A DNA stretch of 42,026 nt from Microbacterium azadirachtae. GTDB lineage: Bacteria; Actinomycetota; Actinomycetes; Actinomycetales; Microbacteriaceae. Positions 1-9,000 of this stretch are shown in pieces. Numbering within the stretch: position 1 is the stretch's first letter; every line of letters starts with the position of its first letter. The DNA lies in contig NZ_JYIX01000019.1 in NCBI RefSeq assembly GCF_000956505.1, forward strand, positions 1-42,026. Reading direction: 5' to 3'. Below the pieces are notes generated by a model, which was not told where the DNA came from, did not search any database, and saw nothing but the letters and a program-made list of their open reading frames with translations. Both the position numbers and the translations under genes were made by a program.

Positions 1-110
1 AACCCCGGCACGGCCCACCCGGCACCCGCCAACGCCCGAACCCCGGCACCGAACCCCGGCACCGTCCACCCGGCACCCACAAACCTCCCGGCTGGGGATC
101 CTCACGGAAT
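1..110. repeat. C-rich short imperfect repeats at the left edge
   Basis: The words AACCCCGGCAC (three times) and CACCCGGCACC (twice) recur in a C-rich stretch upstream of the exporter operon. No reading frame with coding character is visible. It could be the outer edge of a repeat that continues beyond the window; what it does is unknown. Confidence 0.5.
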
Positions 111-127
111 CCATACGCTTCATTTCC

Positions 128-164
128 TTCACGAATTTGTGAAATCGGCGTAGCATCGCCGCCA
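128..164 (+). promoter_or_regulatory. Promoter and likely operator of the ABC exporter operon
   Basis: A TAGCAT -10 box (151-156) ends seven bases before the ATG, so the transcript probably starts at the start codon. The near-palindrome TTCACGAATTTGTGAA (128-143, one mismatched pair) lies where the -35 box should be. It is a good candidate operator for the GbsR/MarR-like regulator encoded by the third gene. The promoter is seen; the regulator match is inferred. Confidence 0.55.
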
Positions 165-1138
165 TGAACACGATCATCCGCACCGACGGCCTCACCAAGC
201 ACTACGGCCGCGTGCATGCGCTCGACGGGCTGGACCTCAGTGTCGACGAGGGCCAGGTGCACGGCTTCCTCGGCCCGAACGGGGCCGGCAAGTCCACCAC
301 GATCAGGATCCTGCTGGGTCTCGCGCGCAAGACCGGCGGATCCGCCACCGTCTTCGGGGACGACCCGTGGACCGCAGCCGTCGGCATCCACCGCCGCGTC
401 GCCTACGTGCCCGGCGACGTCAGCGTGTGGCCGAACCTCTCCGGCGGCGAGGCGATCGATTTCCTCGCCCGGCTGCGGGGCGCGACGACCAAGGATCAGG
501 GCTACCGCGCCGAGCGGGAACGGCTGATGACGGCGTTCCAGTTCGATCCGCGCAAGAAGGGCCGCGCCTACTCCAAGGGCAATCGGCAGAAGGTCGCGCT
601 CATCGCGGCGTTCGCCGTGCCGGCCGACCTCTACATCCTCGACGAGCCGACGAGCGGGCTGGATCCGCTCATGGAGGTGGTCTTCCGCGACGAGGTGCAG
701 CGGATCCGGCACTCCGGAGCGACCGTGCTGCTCTCCAGCCACATCCTGTCCGAGGTTGAGCTGCTGTGCGACCGGGTCAGCATCATCCGCGCGGGGAGGA
801 TCGTGGAGTCCGGCACGCTGCCCGAGCTCCGCCACCTCACGCGCACCGAGGTGTCGTTCGAGGCCGCGGACGCATCGGCCCTGGCCGGGATCCCCGGAGC
901 CCACGACGGCATGATCGACGACGGCCGCGCGCGGTTCACGATCGACAGCGACGCGATCCCGTCCGTGCTCCCCGTGCTGGGCCAGCGCAGCGTGACGGGT
1001 CTGCGGATCGAGCCGCCGTCCCTCGAGGAGCTGTTCCTGCGGCACTACGGCGACGACCTCGCCGCCCTCCGCGCCGCCGAGGACGACTCGTCGACGGGCA
1101 CCCGCGCCTCGCGCCGTGCCGCGGCGAAGGAGTCATGA
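164..1138 (+). CDS. ABC transporter ATP-binding protein (drug exporter type)
   Basis: This 324-residue nucleotide-binding subunit would power export by the membrane protein encoded next. Walker A is GPNGAGKST (37-45), the signature is the variant YSKGNRQK (136-143) and Walker B with the catalytic Glu is LYILDEPTSGLD (156-167). The switch His follows in LLSSH (about 193). The C-terminal 100 residues form the extra domain usual in DrrA/CcmA-type subunits. The ATG lies at the predicted transcription start with no Shine-Dalgarno. The stop overlaps the permease start (ATGA), so the two are translationally coupled. The substrate is unknown; a hydrophobic drug or polyketide is the usual guess for this family. 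Confidence 0.93.
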   Translation: MNTIIRTDGLTKHYGRVHALDGLDLSVDEGQVHGFLGPNGAGKSTTIRILLGLARKTGGSATVFGDDPWTAAVGIHRRVAYVPGDVSVWPNLSGGEAIDFLARLRGATTKDQGYRAERERLMTAFQFDPRKKGRAYSKGNRQKVALIAAFAVPADLYILDEPTSGLDPLMEVVFRDEVQRIRHSGATVLLSSHILSEVELLCDRVSIIRAGRIVESGTLPELRHLTRTEVSFEAADASALAGIPGAHDGMIDDGRARFTIDSDAIPSVLPVLGQRSVTGLRIEPPSLEELFLRHYGDDLAALRAAEDDSSTGTRASRRAAAKES

Positions 1139-2748
1139 TGGGCGCACTGCTCCGGCAGCGCCTGCGCCGCGACTGGCTGCAGGTGCTCCTGTGGATCCTC
1201 GCCACGGTCCTGATGGCCTTCGCCGGCTACGCCGGCGTCACCCAGTCCTACGCCACGCACACCGACCGGGTCGAGGTGCTCTCGGCCGTGATGGCGAACC
1301 CCGTCATCATGATGTTCCGAGGCCTCCCCTCCGGCGCGTCCGAGGGTCAGTTCCTCTCGTTCGAGATCCTGCCCTGGCTGACGATGCTCGCGGCCCTGAT
1401 GAGCACGTTCCTCGCCGTCCGCCACACGCGCGGCGACGAGGAGGCAGGGCGGGCCGAACTCGTCGCCGCCACACCCGTCGGGCGTGCGCTCCCCACCATC
1501 GCGACGATCATCCACGGCGTCGCCGCGAATGCCGTGCTCGGCGTGCTGGTCGCGCTCGCGCTGATCGGATCCAAGCTCGACGCCCCCGGATCCTGGCTCA
1601 TGGGTGCCACCTCCGCGACCACCGGCATCGCGTTCCTCGGGATCGGCCTCATGGCCGCGCAGCTCATGCGCACCTCGCGCGGCGCCAATGCGCTCACCGT
1701 GTGGATCCTGGTCGGCACGTTCCTCGTGAACGGGATCGGCAACGTCGCGGGCACCCCCAGCGACGACCTCACCCGCATCACGAGTTCCGGCCTGGTGTGG
1801 GCTTCGCCCTTCGGCTGGGCCGAGCAGGCGCGCCCGTACGACACGGACAACGGCTGGCCCGCTCTGCTCGGCCTCGCCTTCGGGCTGATCCTCGCGATCG
1901 TCGCCGTGGCGCTGCAGTCGGCTCGTGACATCGGCGAGGGCTTCGTCCCCGCTCGCCCCGGCCGGGTGCACGCGCGGCCGGCACTGTCGACACCGCATGC
2001 ACTCGTCTGGCGGCTCACCAACGGCGCGATCATCGGCTGGGCCATCGGCGGCGCCCTCACCGGGGTGCTCGCGACCAAGCTGTCCGGACTCGCCGGCCAG
2101 ATCTCCGGGCAGAACCCCGCGGTGCAGCAGATCCTCGACAAGATCGGCAAGGCCGGCAACCTCGAGGAGACGGTCGTCTCGGTGTTCTTCACGATGATGG
2201 GGATCCTGGCCGCCTGCGCGGCGGTGCAGATCGTCGCGCGCGCACGGCAGGAGGAGGCGCACGGCACCGCCGAGAGCGTGCTGGCCCAGCCGATCGGACG
2301 CGTGCGGTGGCTCCTCGACTACCTGCTCGTGGCGACGTTCGCGATCGCGATCATCGTCGTCGCGACGATGCTCGCGGCGTACGCCGGGCTCGCGGGCGAC
2401 AAGGACGCGTCGTCGCTCGCACAGGTCGTCACGGTGGTCGGGCTCGGGCAGGGACTCGCCGCGTGCGTGTTCACCGTGCTCACCGGCCTCGTGTTCGTGC
2501 TGCTCCCCCGCGGCACCGTGGGCATCGCCTGGGCGCTCGTGCTGCTCGCCACGCTGTTCGGACTGTTCGGGCCGCTGTTCGGTCTGCCGGAGTGGACCAC
2601 GCGATTCTCGCCCTTCTCGGTCACCCCGATCGTCATGAACGGCGACGTCGATCTGCGCGGCACCTGGTGGCTCGCGCTCATCATCGCGGCGGGCGCGGCG
2701 GCAGCGCTCACGCTCATGCGCCGCCGCGAGCTGCACACGGCGGGCTGA
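1135..2748 (+). CDS. ABC-2 type permease, polyketide/drug exporter family
   Basis: The 537-residue integral membrane partner of the preceding ATPase has about twelve hydrophobic segments in two similar halves. Each half begins with a TM segment followed by a long loop and a membrane block (for example LLWILATVLMAFAGYAG near residue 18, and ALVWRLTNGAIIGWAIGG near 290). This fused two-domain layout and length fit the exporters of polyketide antibiotics group (TnrB3-like). The second half repeats the motif RARQEEAHGTAESVLAQPIGR, matching TRGDEEAGRAELVAATPVGR in the first half, which supports an internal duplication. Its start lies inside the stop of the ATPase gene. Export direction and substrate are inferred from the family. 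Confidence 0.9.
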   Translation: MMGALLRQRLRRDWLQVLLWILATVLMAFAGYAGVTQSYATHTDRVEVLSAVMANPVIMMFRGLPSGASEGQFLSFEILPWLTMLAALMSTFLAVRHTRGDEEAGRAELVAATPVGRALPTIATIIHGVAANAVLGVLVALALIGSKLDAPGSWLMGATSATTGIAFLGIGLMAAQLMRTSRGANALTVWILVGTFLVNGIGNVAGTPSDDLTRITSSGLVWASPFGWAEQARPYDTDNGWPALLGLAFGLILAIVAVALQSARDIGEGFVPARPGRVHARPALSTPHALVWRLTNGAIIGWAIGGALTGVLATKLSGLAGQISGQNPAVQQILDKIGKAGNLEETVVSVFFTMMGILAACAAVQIVARARQEEAHGTAESVLAQPIGRVRWLLDYLLVATFAIAIIVVATMLAAYAGLAGDKDASSLAQVVTVVGLGQGLAACVFTVLTGLVFVLLPRGTVGIAWALVLLATLFGLFGPLFGLPEWTTRFSPFSVTPIVMNGDVDLRGTWWLALIIAAGAAAALTLMRRRELHTAG

Positions 2749-2776
2749 CCCGGCTCGACCGCGGGATGATGGAGTC

Positions 2777-3268
2777 ATGAACGCGCAGGATCCGGCACTC
2801 CCCGTGCATCACGGGGTCGATGCCGCGGAGGCCGCGGCGGCGATGATCGCCGCCGTCGGCTTTCCGCGCATGCCAGGCCGGGTGATGATGGCGCTCATCG
2901 CCGCGCCCGCCGACGGCTACACGGCCGCGGAACTCGCGGACCGCCTCGGGGTGAGCGCCGCGGCGGTCTCCGGCGCCGTGCGCTATCTGCAGACGATCCA
3001 GGTCATCCGCCGCGTCTCCCGGCCCGACCGCCGACGCGACCAGTACGTGATCATCCCGGACACCTGGTACGGGCTCATGACCAACAACGGCCCCATCTAC
3101 GATCGACTCGCCGCGCACATCGAGGCGATCGGCGCGGAGCACGACGAGGATCACGCCGCCAGGGACCGGGCCTCGGAGATGGCGGAGTTCTTCCGCTTCA
3201 TGGCACGGCGCATGCCGGAGCTCGTGGACGAGTGGGAGACGTATCGCGCGGGACTCCGCGACAACTGA
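2777..3268 (+). CDS. GbsR/MarR-family transcriptional regulator
   Basis: A 163-residue winged-helix regulator begins 28 bases after the exporter permease and is probably in the same operon. The DNA-binding part is around residues 35-85: YTAAELADRLGVSAAAVSGAVRYL is the helix-turn-helix, followed by a wing rich in Arg (VSRPDRRRDQYVI). The C-terminal helices would dimerise. Regulators of this type commonly sit next to the drug-type ABC exporters they control, so autoregulation through the near-palindrome upstream of the operon is likely. Upstream GGAG is only two bases from the ATG, so the ribosome site is weak. Ligand unknown. Confidence 0.85.
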   Translation: MNAQDPALPVHHGVDAAEAAAAMIAAVGFPRMPGRVMMALIAAPADGYTAAELADRLGVSAAAVSGAVRYLQTIQVIRRVSRPDRRRDQYVIIPDTWYGLMTNNGPIYDRLAAHIEAIGAEHDEDHAARDRASEMAEFFRFMARRMPELVDEWETYRAGLRDN

Positions 3269-3274
3269 TCGCGG

Positions 3275-3550
3275 TCAGCTCGCGCGACGACGCCCGTCGG
3301 CGTCCGCGATCGGGAGCATCCCCACCGTGAGGCCGTCGAGCAGGCTGCCGGGCGCGATGCCCAGGGCGTCGGCGATCCGCACGAGCGTCGGGACGCTCGG
3401 CATCGCGCGGCCCGTCTCGTAGGCGCGGATGTTCGACGAGTCGATGCCGCTGTGCGCGGCGACCTGGTCCTGCGTCAGCGTGGCGGCCAGACGGGCTCCG
3501 CGGATCTTCTCGCCGATGTGCGAGGCAGCGGCGGATGGGACTCGGGGCAC
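3275..3550 (-). CDS. Small XRE-family helix-turn-helix regulator
   Basis: A 91-residue protein is almost entirely one Cro/C1-type DNA-binding domain: IGEKIRGARLAATLTQDQVA, then HSGIDSSNIRAYETGRAMPS, then VRIADALGIAPGSLLDG. That is the order expected for the five-helix XRE fold. A TGA codon lies two codons upstream, which fixes the GTG as the first possible start. AAGG lies just before it with very short spacing. The gene converges on the preceding regulator with only six bases between stops. No partner toxin or phage gene is nearby, so the target is unknown. Confidence 0.8.
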   Translation of the reverse strand: MPRVPSAAASHIGEKIRGARLAATLTQDQVAAHSGIDSSNIRAYETGRAMPSVPTLVRIADALGIAPGSLLDGLTVGMLPIADADGRRRAS

Positions 3551-3629
3551 CCTTCAAGCGTCCGAAATACCGGCGAGATGTGCCAGGGCAGACTCACCCG
3601 GGCTTTAAGCACCTGCGGTCTTCGACGGT

Positions 3630-3676
3630 CTGAGACCGGGAAAGGCCCGCCGGAGCGGGCCCTTCCGAGGTCTCAG
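3630..3676 (-). terminator. Rho-independent-type hairpin at the end of rocD
   Basis: CTGAGACC pairs with GGTCTCAG around an inner stem AGGCCCGC/GCGGGCCC, giving a long G+C-rich hairpin. The rocD stop codon is inside the outer arm. A short run of mixed T and C follows on the minus strand rather than a clean U tract. Confidence 0.7.
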
Positions 3677-4980
3677 CCGGCGAGCACCACGCGGAGCTGC
3701 TCGAGAGCCCAGTCGAGCTCGGTCGCGCGCACCACGATCGGCGGCGCGATGCGGATCGTCTGACCGTGCGTGTCCTTCACGAGCACGCCGCGATCGAGGA
3801 GCTTCTCGGCGATCTCCCGGCCGGTGCCGCGGGACGGATCGATGTCGACGCCGGCCCAGAGGCCCGCCACCCGAACCTCGGTCACCCCGTGGCCGAGGAA
3901 CGCCTCGAGCCCTTCGCGCAGGTGCGCGCCGAGCGCGCGGGCGCGCTCCTGGAACTCCCCCGACTCGAGCATCTCGACCGCGCGCAGCCCGACGGCCGCC
4001 GCCAGCGGATTCCCTCCGAAGGTGGATCCGTGCTCGCCCGGGCGGATGACACCCAGCACGTCCTCGTTGCCGACGACCGCCGACACGGGCAGGATCCCGC
4101 CGCCGAGCGCCTTGCCGAGCAGGTACAGGTCCGGCACGACGCCCTCGCGGTCGCACGCGAAGGTCTCGCCGACGCGGCCGAGGCCGGACTGGATCTCGTC
4201 GGCGATGAACAGCACGTTCCGCTCGTCGCAGATCTCGCGCACCCGACGCAGGAATCCCTCGGGCGGGATGATCACACCGCTCTCGCCCTGGATCGGCTCG
4301 ATGAGCACCGCGACCGTGTCGTCGGTGATCGCGGCGGCGATCGCCTCGGCGTCGCCATAGGGCACGGCGTCGAAGCCGGGCGTGAACGGGCCGAAGCCGT
4401 CGCGCGCCGACTCGTCGTCGCTGAAGCCGACGATCGTCGTGGTCCGACCGTGGAAGTTGCCGTGCGCGACGACGATGCGCGCCGCATCAGGGCGCACGCC
4501 CTTGACGCGGTAGCCCCAGGCGCGCGCGACCTTGATCCCGGTCTCGACGGCCTCGGCACCGGTGTTCATCGGCAGCACCAGATCCTTGCCGCACAGCCGC
4601 GCGAGCGCGGCGGCGAACGGCTCGAGCCGGTCGTTGCGGAAGGCACGGCTCGTGAGAGCGACGCGGCCCAGCTGCTCCTCGAGCGCGGCGACGAGCGCGG
4701 GGTGGCGGTGCCCGAAGTTCACGGCGGAGTACGCCGCGAGCAGGTCGAGGTAGCGCTTGCCCTCGACGTCGGTCACCCAGGCGCCTTCGCCGCGGGCGAT
4801 CGTCACGTCGAGCGGCGCGTAGTTGCGCGCCACATGCCCTTCGACTCGCTCCGCGGTTCCTGAGCGAGCGGAGCGAGACGAAGGGCGCTCAGGAACCACG
4901 GCTCCGGTCGTGCCGGCATCCGGATCCTGCCCGGAGATCGTCCCGTGCTCGGCGAACTCCCTGACCTGCTCAGGCGTCAT
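3673..4980 (-). CDS. rocD: Ornithine aminotransferase
   Basis: This PLP enzyme transfers the delta-amino group of ornithine to 2-oxoglutarate, giving glutamate-5-semialdehyde. Visible class-III aminotransferase landmarks are MNTGAEAVETGIK (138-150), GNFHGRT (174-180), the cofactor Asp in FIADEIQSGLGR (D261) and the PLP lysine in LLGKALGGG (K290). The ATG overlaps the stop of the upstream hydrolase gene by one base (TGATG), so the two are coupled. Residues about 28-50 (VVPERPSSRSARS and flanks) are translated from a dispersed palindromic repeat and are not part of the normal fold, which begins near RNYAPLDV. The neighbouring PutA can oxidise the semialdehyde to glutamate. Confidence 0.92.
   Translation of the reverse strand: MTPEQVREFAEHGTISGQDPDAGTTGAVVPERPSSRSARSGTAERVEGHVARNYAPLDVTIARGEGAWVTDVEGKRYLDLLAAYSAVNFGHRHPALVAALEEQLGRVALTSRAFRNDRLEPFAAALARLCGKDLVLPMNTGAEAVETGIKVARAWGYRVKGVRPDAARIVVAHGNFHGRTTTIVGFSDDESARDGFGPFTPGFDAVPYGDAEAIAAAITDDTVAVLIEPIQGESGVIIPPEGFLRRVREICDERNVLFIADEIQSGLGRVGETFACDREGVVPDLYLLGKALGGGILPVSAVVGNEDVLGVIRPGEHGSTFGGNPLAAAVGLRAVEMLESGEFQERARALGAHLREGLEAFLGHGVTEVRVAGLWAGVDIDPSRGTGREIAEKLLDRGVLVKDTHGQTIRIAPPIVVRATELDWALEQLRVVLAG
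4838..4898. repeat. Dispersed palindromic repeat inside rocD
   Basis: CCCTTCGACTCGCTCCGC is matched by an inverted copy with one mismatch, and GGTTCCTGAGC is matched by GCTCAGGAACC in an interleaved way. The core CTGAGCGAGC plus GAGCGAGACGAAGG is shared with copies at 4990-5017 and 36943-37022. Here it encodes an in-frame stretch near the N-terminus of RocD. Confidence 0.8.
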
Positions 4981-5885
4981 CACGCACCACCCTTCGTCTC
5001 GCTCCGCTCGCTCAGGGCACCGCGCAGTTCCAGGGTGCAGCACTTGATGCCGCCACCGCCGAGCAACAGCTCGCTGAGGTCGATCAGGATCGGGTTGTAA
5101 CCACGCTCGCGCAGTTGCTTCTCGAAGCCCTTGGCGCGCGGCGAGATGATGACGTTGTAGCCGTCGCTCGCGGAGTTCAGGCCGAACACCGCACCGTCCT
5201 CGTCGGAGACGAGGATCGCGTCCGGGAAGCGCTCTTCCAGGGCCTTGCGGCTGGCGTCGTCGAAGGCGTGCGGCAGGTACGCGATGTTGGCGGCCGCAGG
5301 GCCGCCGTTCGCCTCGCCGATCACGGGGTCCAGCACGGTGAGGGCGGTGTCGAGGTGGTAGAAACGGGGGTCGACCAGCGTCAGCGTCACGACCTCGCGA
5401 CCGAAGACCTCGCTCACCTCGCGGTGGCTGTCGCCGGCGGAGCGGAAGCCGGTGCCGGCCAGGATCACGTCGCCGGCGAGCAGGAAGTCGCCCTCGCCCT
5501 CGTTGATCTCCTCGGGCATGACGGTGTCGAAACCGTTCGCGCGGAACCAGTCGGCGAACGCGGGGGCCTCGCCCTGGCGCTGCGCGTAGTAGAAGGACGG
5601 CACGTAGGCGCGGCCGCCGATCACGAAGCCGCCGTTGGCGGTGTAGACCATGTCGGGGTAACCGGCGAGCGGCTCGATCAGCTCGACCTCGTGACCGAGC
5701 TCGAGGTACAGGTCGTACAGCTTCTGCCACTGCGCCACGGCCTTGGCCGTGTCGGTCGGGTTGGCCGGCTCCATCCACGGGTTGATGCTGTAGTTCACCG
5801 TGAAGTGCTCGGGCTTGCACATCAGGTACCGGCGGTGGTGCGCGGTACGGGCCGGCGTGGCGGTGGCGGTCTCAGGCGTCGACAT
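4980..5885 (-). CDS. DDAH / arginine dihydrolase-like guanidino hydrolase
   Basis: A 301-residue enzyme of the arginine deiminase superfamily acts on guanidino groups through a Cys nucleophile. Visible landmarks: PDMVYTANGG (77-86), the Glu/Asp pair in EGEGD (129-133), the catalytic His in FYHLDT (H177), and the Cys in GGGGIKCCTLEL (C282 or C283). Automatic annotation would probably say dimethylarginine dimethylaminohydrolase. Coupling to ornithine aminotransferase favours an ornithine-releasing arginine dihydrolase, as in cyanobacterial ArgZ/AgrE, because citrulline is no substrate for RocD; this is inference. The ATG at 5885 has GAGGAG seven bases upstream. The last ten residues (ALSERSETKGG) come from a palindromic repeat. 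Confidence 0.85.
   Translation of the reverse strand: MSTPETATATPARTAHHRRYLMCKPEHFTVNYSINPWMEPANPTDTAKAVAQWQKLYDLYLELGHEVELIEPLAGYPDMVYTANGGFVIGGRAYVPSFYYAQRQGEAPAFADWFRANGFDTVMPEEINEGEGDFLLAGDVILAGTGFRSAGDSHREVSEVFGREVVTLTLVDPRFYHLDTALTVLDPVIGEANGGPAAANIAYLPHAFDDASRKALEERFPDAILVSDEDGAVFGLNSASDGYNVIISPRAKGFEKQLRERGYNPILIDLSELLLGGGGIKCCTLELRGALSERSETKGGA
4990..5017. repeat. Dispersed palindromic repeat at the 3' end of the hydrolase gene
   Basis: CCCTTCGTCTCGCTCCGC followed by TCGCTCAGGG is the inverse complement of the core of the copy 100 bases away in rocD. It supplies the C-terminal residues of the hydrolase. The two opposed copies could pair across the gene junction. Confidence 0.8.
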
Positions 5886-6045
5886 GAGGCTCCTCGGAAT
5901 CTTCGGTCGCGGCGGACGCTGTCCTGAGGCCCGGCGGTCCTTCGATCCGGCACATCGTGGATGCGAGGAGAAGATGCGACACGGGCACGCCGTCGTCCAT
6001 TGTCTCACCCGAGGCTGGACGTGGCCATCACGGCGCGGTGCCGGC

Positions 6046-9000
6046 TCAGATCACCCCCGCGCTCCAGTCGTCCGGGTTGCCGTAGCGGTGCGCGGTGATC
6101 GCGATGGCCTGCTCGTGCAGGAACGGCAGCAGCTCGATCCGGCCCGCCGTGGTCACCTCGCCCGCGAAGATCGCCAGATCCGGATCTCCCTGCACCGCCT
6201 CGGCGAGCACGGCGTGCAGGGCCGCGACGTCATCCGTCGCCCCCACGATGCGCACGCGGTTCGGCCGCGCCGGCGCGCCCTCGACGGCGGGTTCCTTCCC
6301 GCTCCCGTCGCGATTCCTGCTGCTTTCCGTGCGGTTTTCCCGCAGATTCTGCGACGGGAGCGGATCGGATCCGTCGCCGGACGCCGCCGGTCCGGTGAAC
6401 CGCTGGGTCCACTCCTCGTCGCTCTCCACGAACACGGTGACTCCGGCCTCGCCCAGCACGCGGCGCACTGCGGCGGGAAGGCCGATCGGAGAGGAGAGCG
6501 TGAACGCGCCCCCGCCGCGGATCGCGGCGATCGCCACCCGCAGCAGCGCCCGCAACGGGGCCTCGCCCGTGGCGCGCACGGCGACCGGCACCGAGCGGTA
6601 CCGGAACAGATTGCGCTCCACGCCGAGGCGCGAGACGTCGCGCACCCTGCCGAACTCGCGATCCCAGGCCAGCGCGTCCGAGAGCGCGGCGCGACGCAAC
6701 CACTCGAAAGCCGTGTAGTCGAGCGACGGCTGCGCGGCCTCGATGAGCGCGGTGATCCGCGAGTCCAGTCCGCGCAGGTGCAGGGTCGTGGATCCGGCGC
6801 CGCCCGTGTCTCGCCAGGAGCCCAGCCCGATGAGGTGGTTCGGACCGCCCGCCTTGGCGCCGGTGCCGACGGAGGAGCGCTTCCAGCCGCCGAAGGGCTG
6901 ACGCTGCACGATGGCGCCGGTGATGCCGCGGTTCACGTACAGGTTGCCGGCCTGCACGCGGTCGAGCCACAGCGCGAGATCGGCCGGATCCTGCGTGTGC
7001 AGCCCCGCGGTGAGGCCGTACTCGACGGCGTTCTGCAGGTCGACCGCCCTTGCGAGCGTCGGCGCGTGCATGATGCCGAGCACAGGGCCGAAGAACTCCT
7101 CGCGGTGGAAGCGCGATCCAGGCTGCACGCCGAGGCGGATACCCGGCGTCCACAGCCGCCCCTCGGACCCGGGGATCTCGCGCGGCTTCAGCAGCCACTT
7201 CTCGTCCGGGGCGAGTTCGGTGAGCGCCCACTTCAGCTTGCCCTGCGGCGGCTCGATGACCGGCCCGACCTCGGCGCGCGGGTCCTCGGGCCAGGCCACG
7301 CGCATCGACCGGGCCGCGTCCACGAGCTGGCGCGCGAACCGGCGGGAGCGGCCCACGGGGCCGACCAGGATCGCGAGCGATGCGGCGGAGCACTTCTGTC
7401 CGGCATGCGCGAACGCGCTCTTCACGAGGTCGGCGACCGCGAGATCCAGATCCGCGGACGGGGCGATCACGATCGCGTTCTTGCCGCTCGTCTCGGCGTG
7501 CAGCGCCAGGTCGTGCCGCCAGCTGCGAAACAGCGCGGCGGTCTCGAAGGATCCGGTGAGGATCACCCGGTCGACGTCGGGGTGCGCGATGAGCTCGCGG
7601 CCGAGCTCGCCCTCGGAGATGTCGACGAACGCGAGCAGATCACGCGGGATCCCGGCGTCCCAGAGGGCGGCGGCGATCACGGCGGCCGAACGCCGCGCCT
7701 GCGGGGCGGGCTTGAACACGACGCCGGATCCCGCGGCGAGCGCAGCGAGCACGCCGCCGGCGGGGATCGACAGCGGGAAGTTCCACGGCGGGGCGACCAC
7801 GGTGAGGCGGGCCGGCACGAACGCGGCCCCGGGGATCGCGTCGAGTTCGCGGGCCTTGGCCGCGTAGTAGCGCGCGAAGTCGACGGCCTCGCTGACCTCG
7901 ACGTCGCCCTCGGAGATCACCTTGCCCGTCTCGGCGGCGGCGACCTCGATGAGCTCTGCCCTGCGCGACTCGAGCACCGCCGCGATCCGCAGCAGCACCT
8001 CACCGCGCTCGGCCGCAGGCCGCGCACCCCAGGCCCCGGCCGCGGCGCGCACGCGGGACAGGATCCGGTCGAGCTCCTCCGCGTCGGTGACGCGGGCGCT
8101 GCGTACGATCCCGTCCCCCGTCGTGGACCCGGGGATGCGGGCGAGGATCTCGCGCGCCCACTCCCGGTTCGCGGGGAGTGCCGGATCGCTGTCGACGGCG
8201 TTGCGGAAGCCCGGGGCGCCCGCGGCGATCGCGGACTCGTCCTCGCGCGCGGCGAACACGGCCGTCTCCACGAAGGTGTCGCCGGGATCCACGGCCTCGG
8301 CGATCCCGAGCACGGCCTGGGTGAGCGCGGCGGACTCCGCATCCGGATCCGTGGTGAGCGCGGCGGACTCGTGCACCGGGGCGAGCCGGTTCTGCCGGCG
8401 GCGCGGGCGGGTCGGCAGCGCAGGGTCGGCGGAGCGTTCGAGCGAGAGCGCGAAGCGGTTGATCTCGCGGTCCAGCGCATCCGGATCCTCGTGGAGCCGG
8501 AAGGCGGAGGACAGGAAGTTCTCCGGCGAGGCCGTCTCCTCGAGCCGCCGCACGAGATAGCTGATCGCGACGTCGAACTCGCGCGGCTTCACGACCGGCA
8601 CGTAGAGCAGCACGTGCCCGACCTCGCGGCTCACCGCCTCGACCTGCCCCTGCGCCATGCCGAGCAGCATCTCGAACTCGATCGGCGCGGATCCGGATCC
8701 CGCATCGGCGGTGCCGGCGCCGGCCCCTTCGACAAGCTCAGGGACCGACGCACGCACCCCGCGGTCGCCCGCGAGGAGCCACGCGTATGCGATGTCGAAG
8801 AGGTTGTGACCAGCGATGCCGATGCGCACGGCCCGGACGGATTCGGGCGTGAGCGCCTCGTCCAGGCAGCGCAGGTAGTTCGCGTCGGTGTCGATCTTGG
8901 TGTCGTAGGGCGCCGGCGTCCAGCCGTGCAGGGCCGCTTCCACGCGCTCCATCGCGAGGTTCGCGCCCTTCACGAGGCGCACCTTGATCGGCGCGCCGCC

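Noticed and set aside
1045..2778. A long open frame on the minus strand opposite the ABC permease
   Set aside because: Very Arg/Asp/Glu/Gly-rich product with no domain, lying fully opposite a clear permease gene; typical antisense shadow in G+C-rich DNA.
3275..3550. XRE gene as the antitoxin of a toxin-antitoxin pair
   Set aside because: No small toxin-like gene lies beside it; the neighbours are an exporter regulator and rocD.
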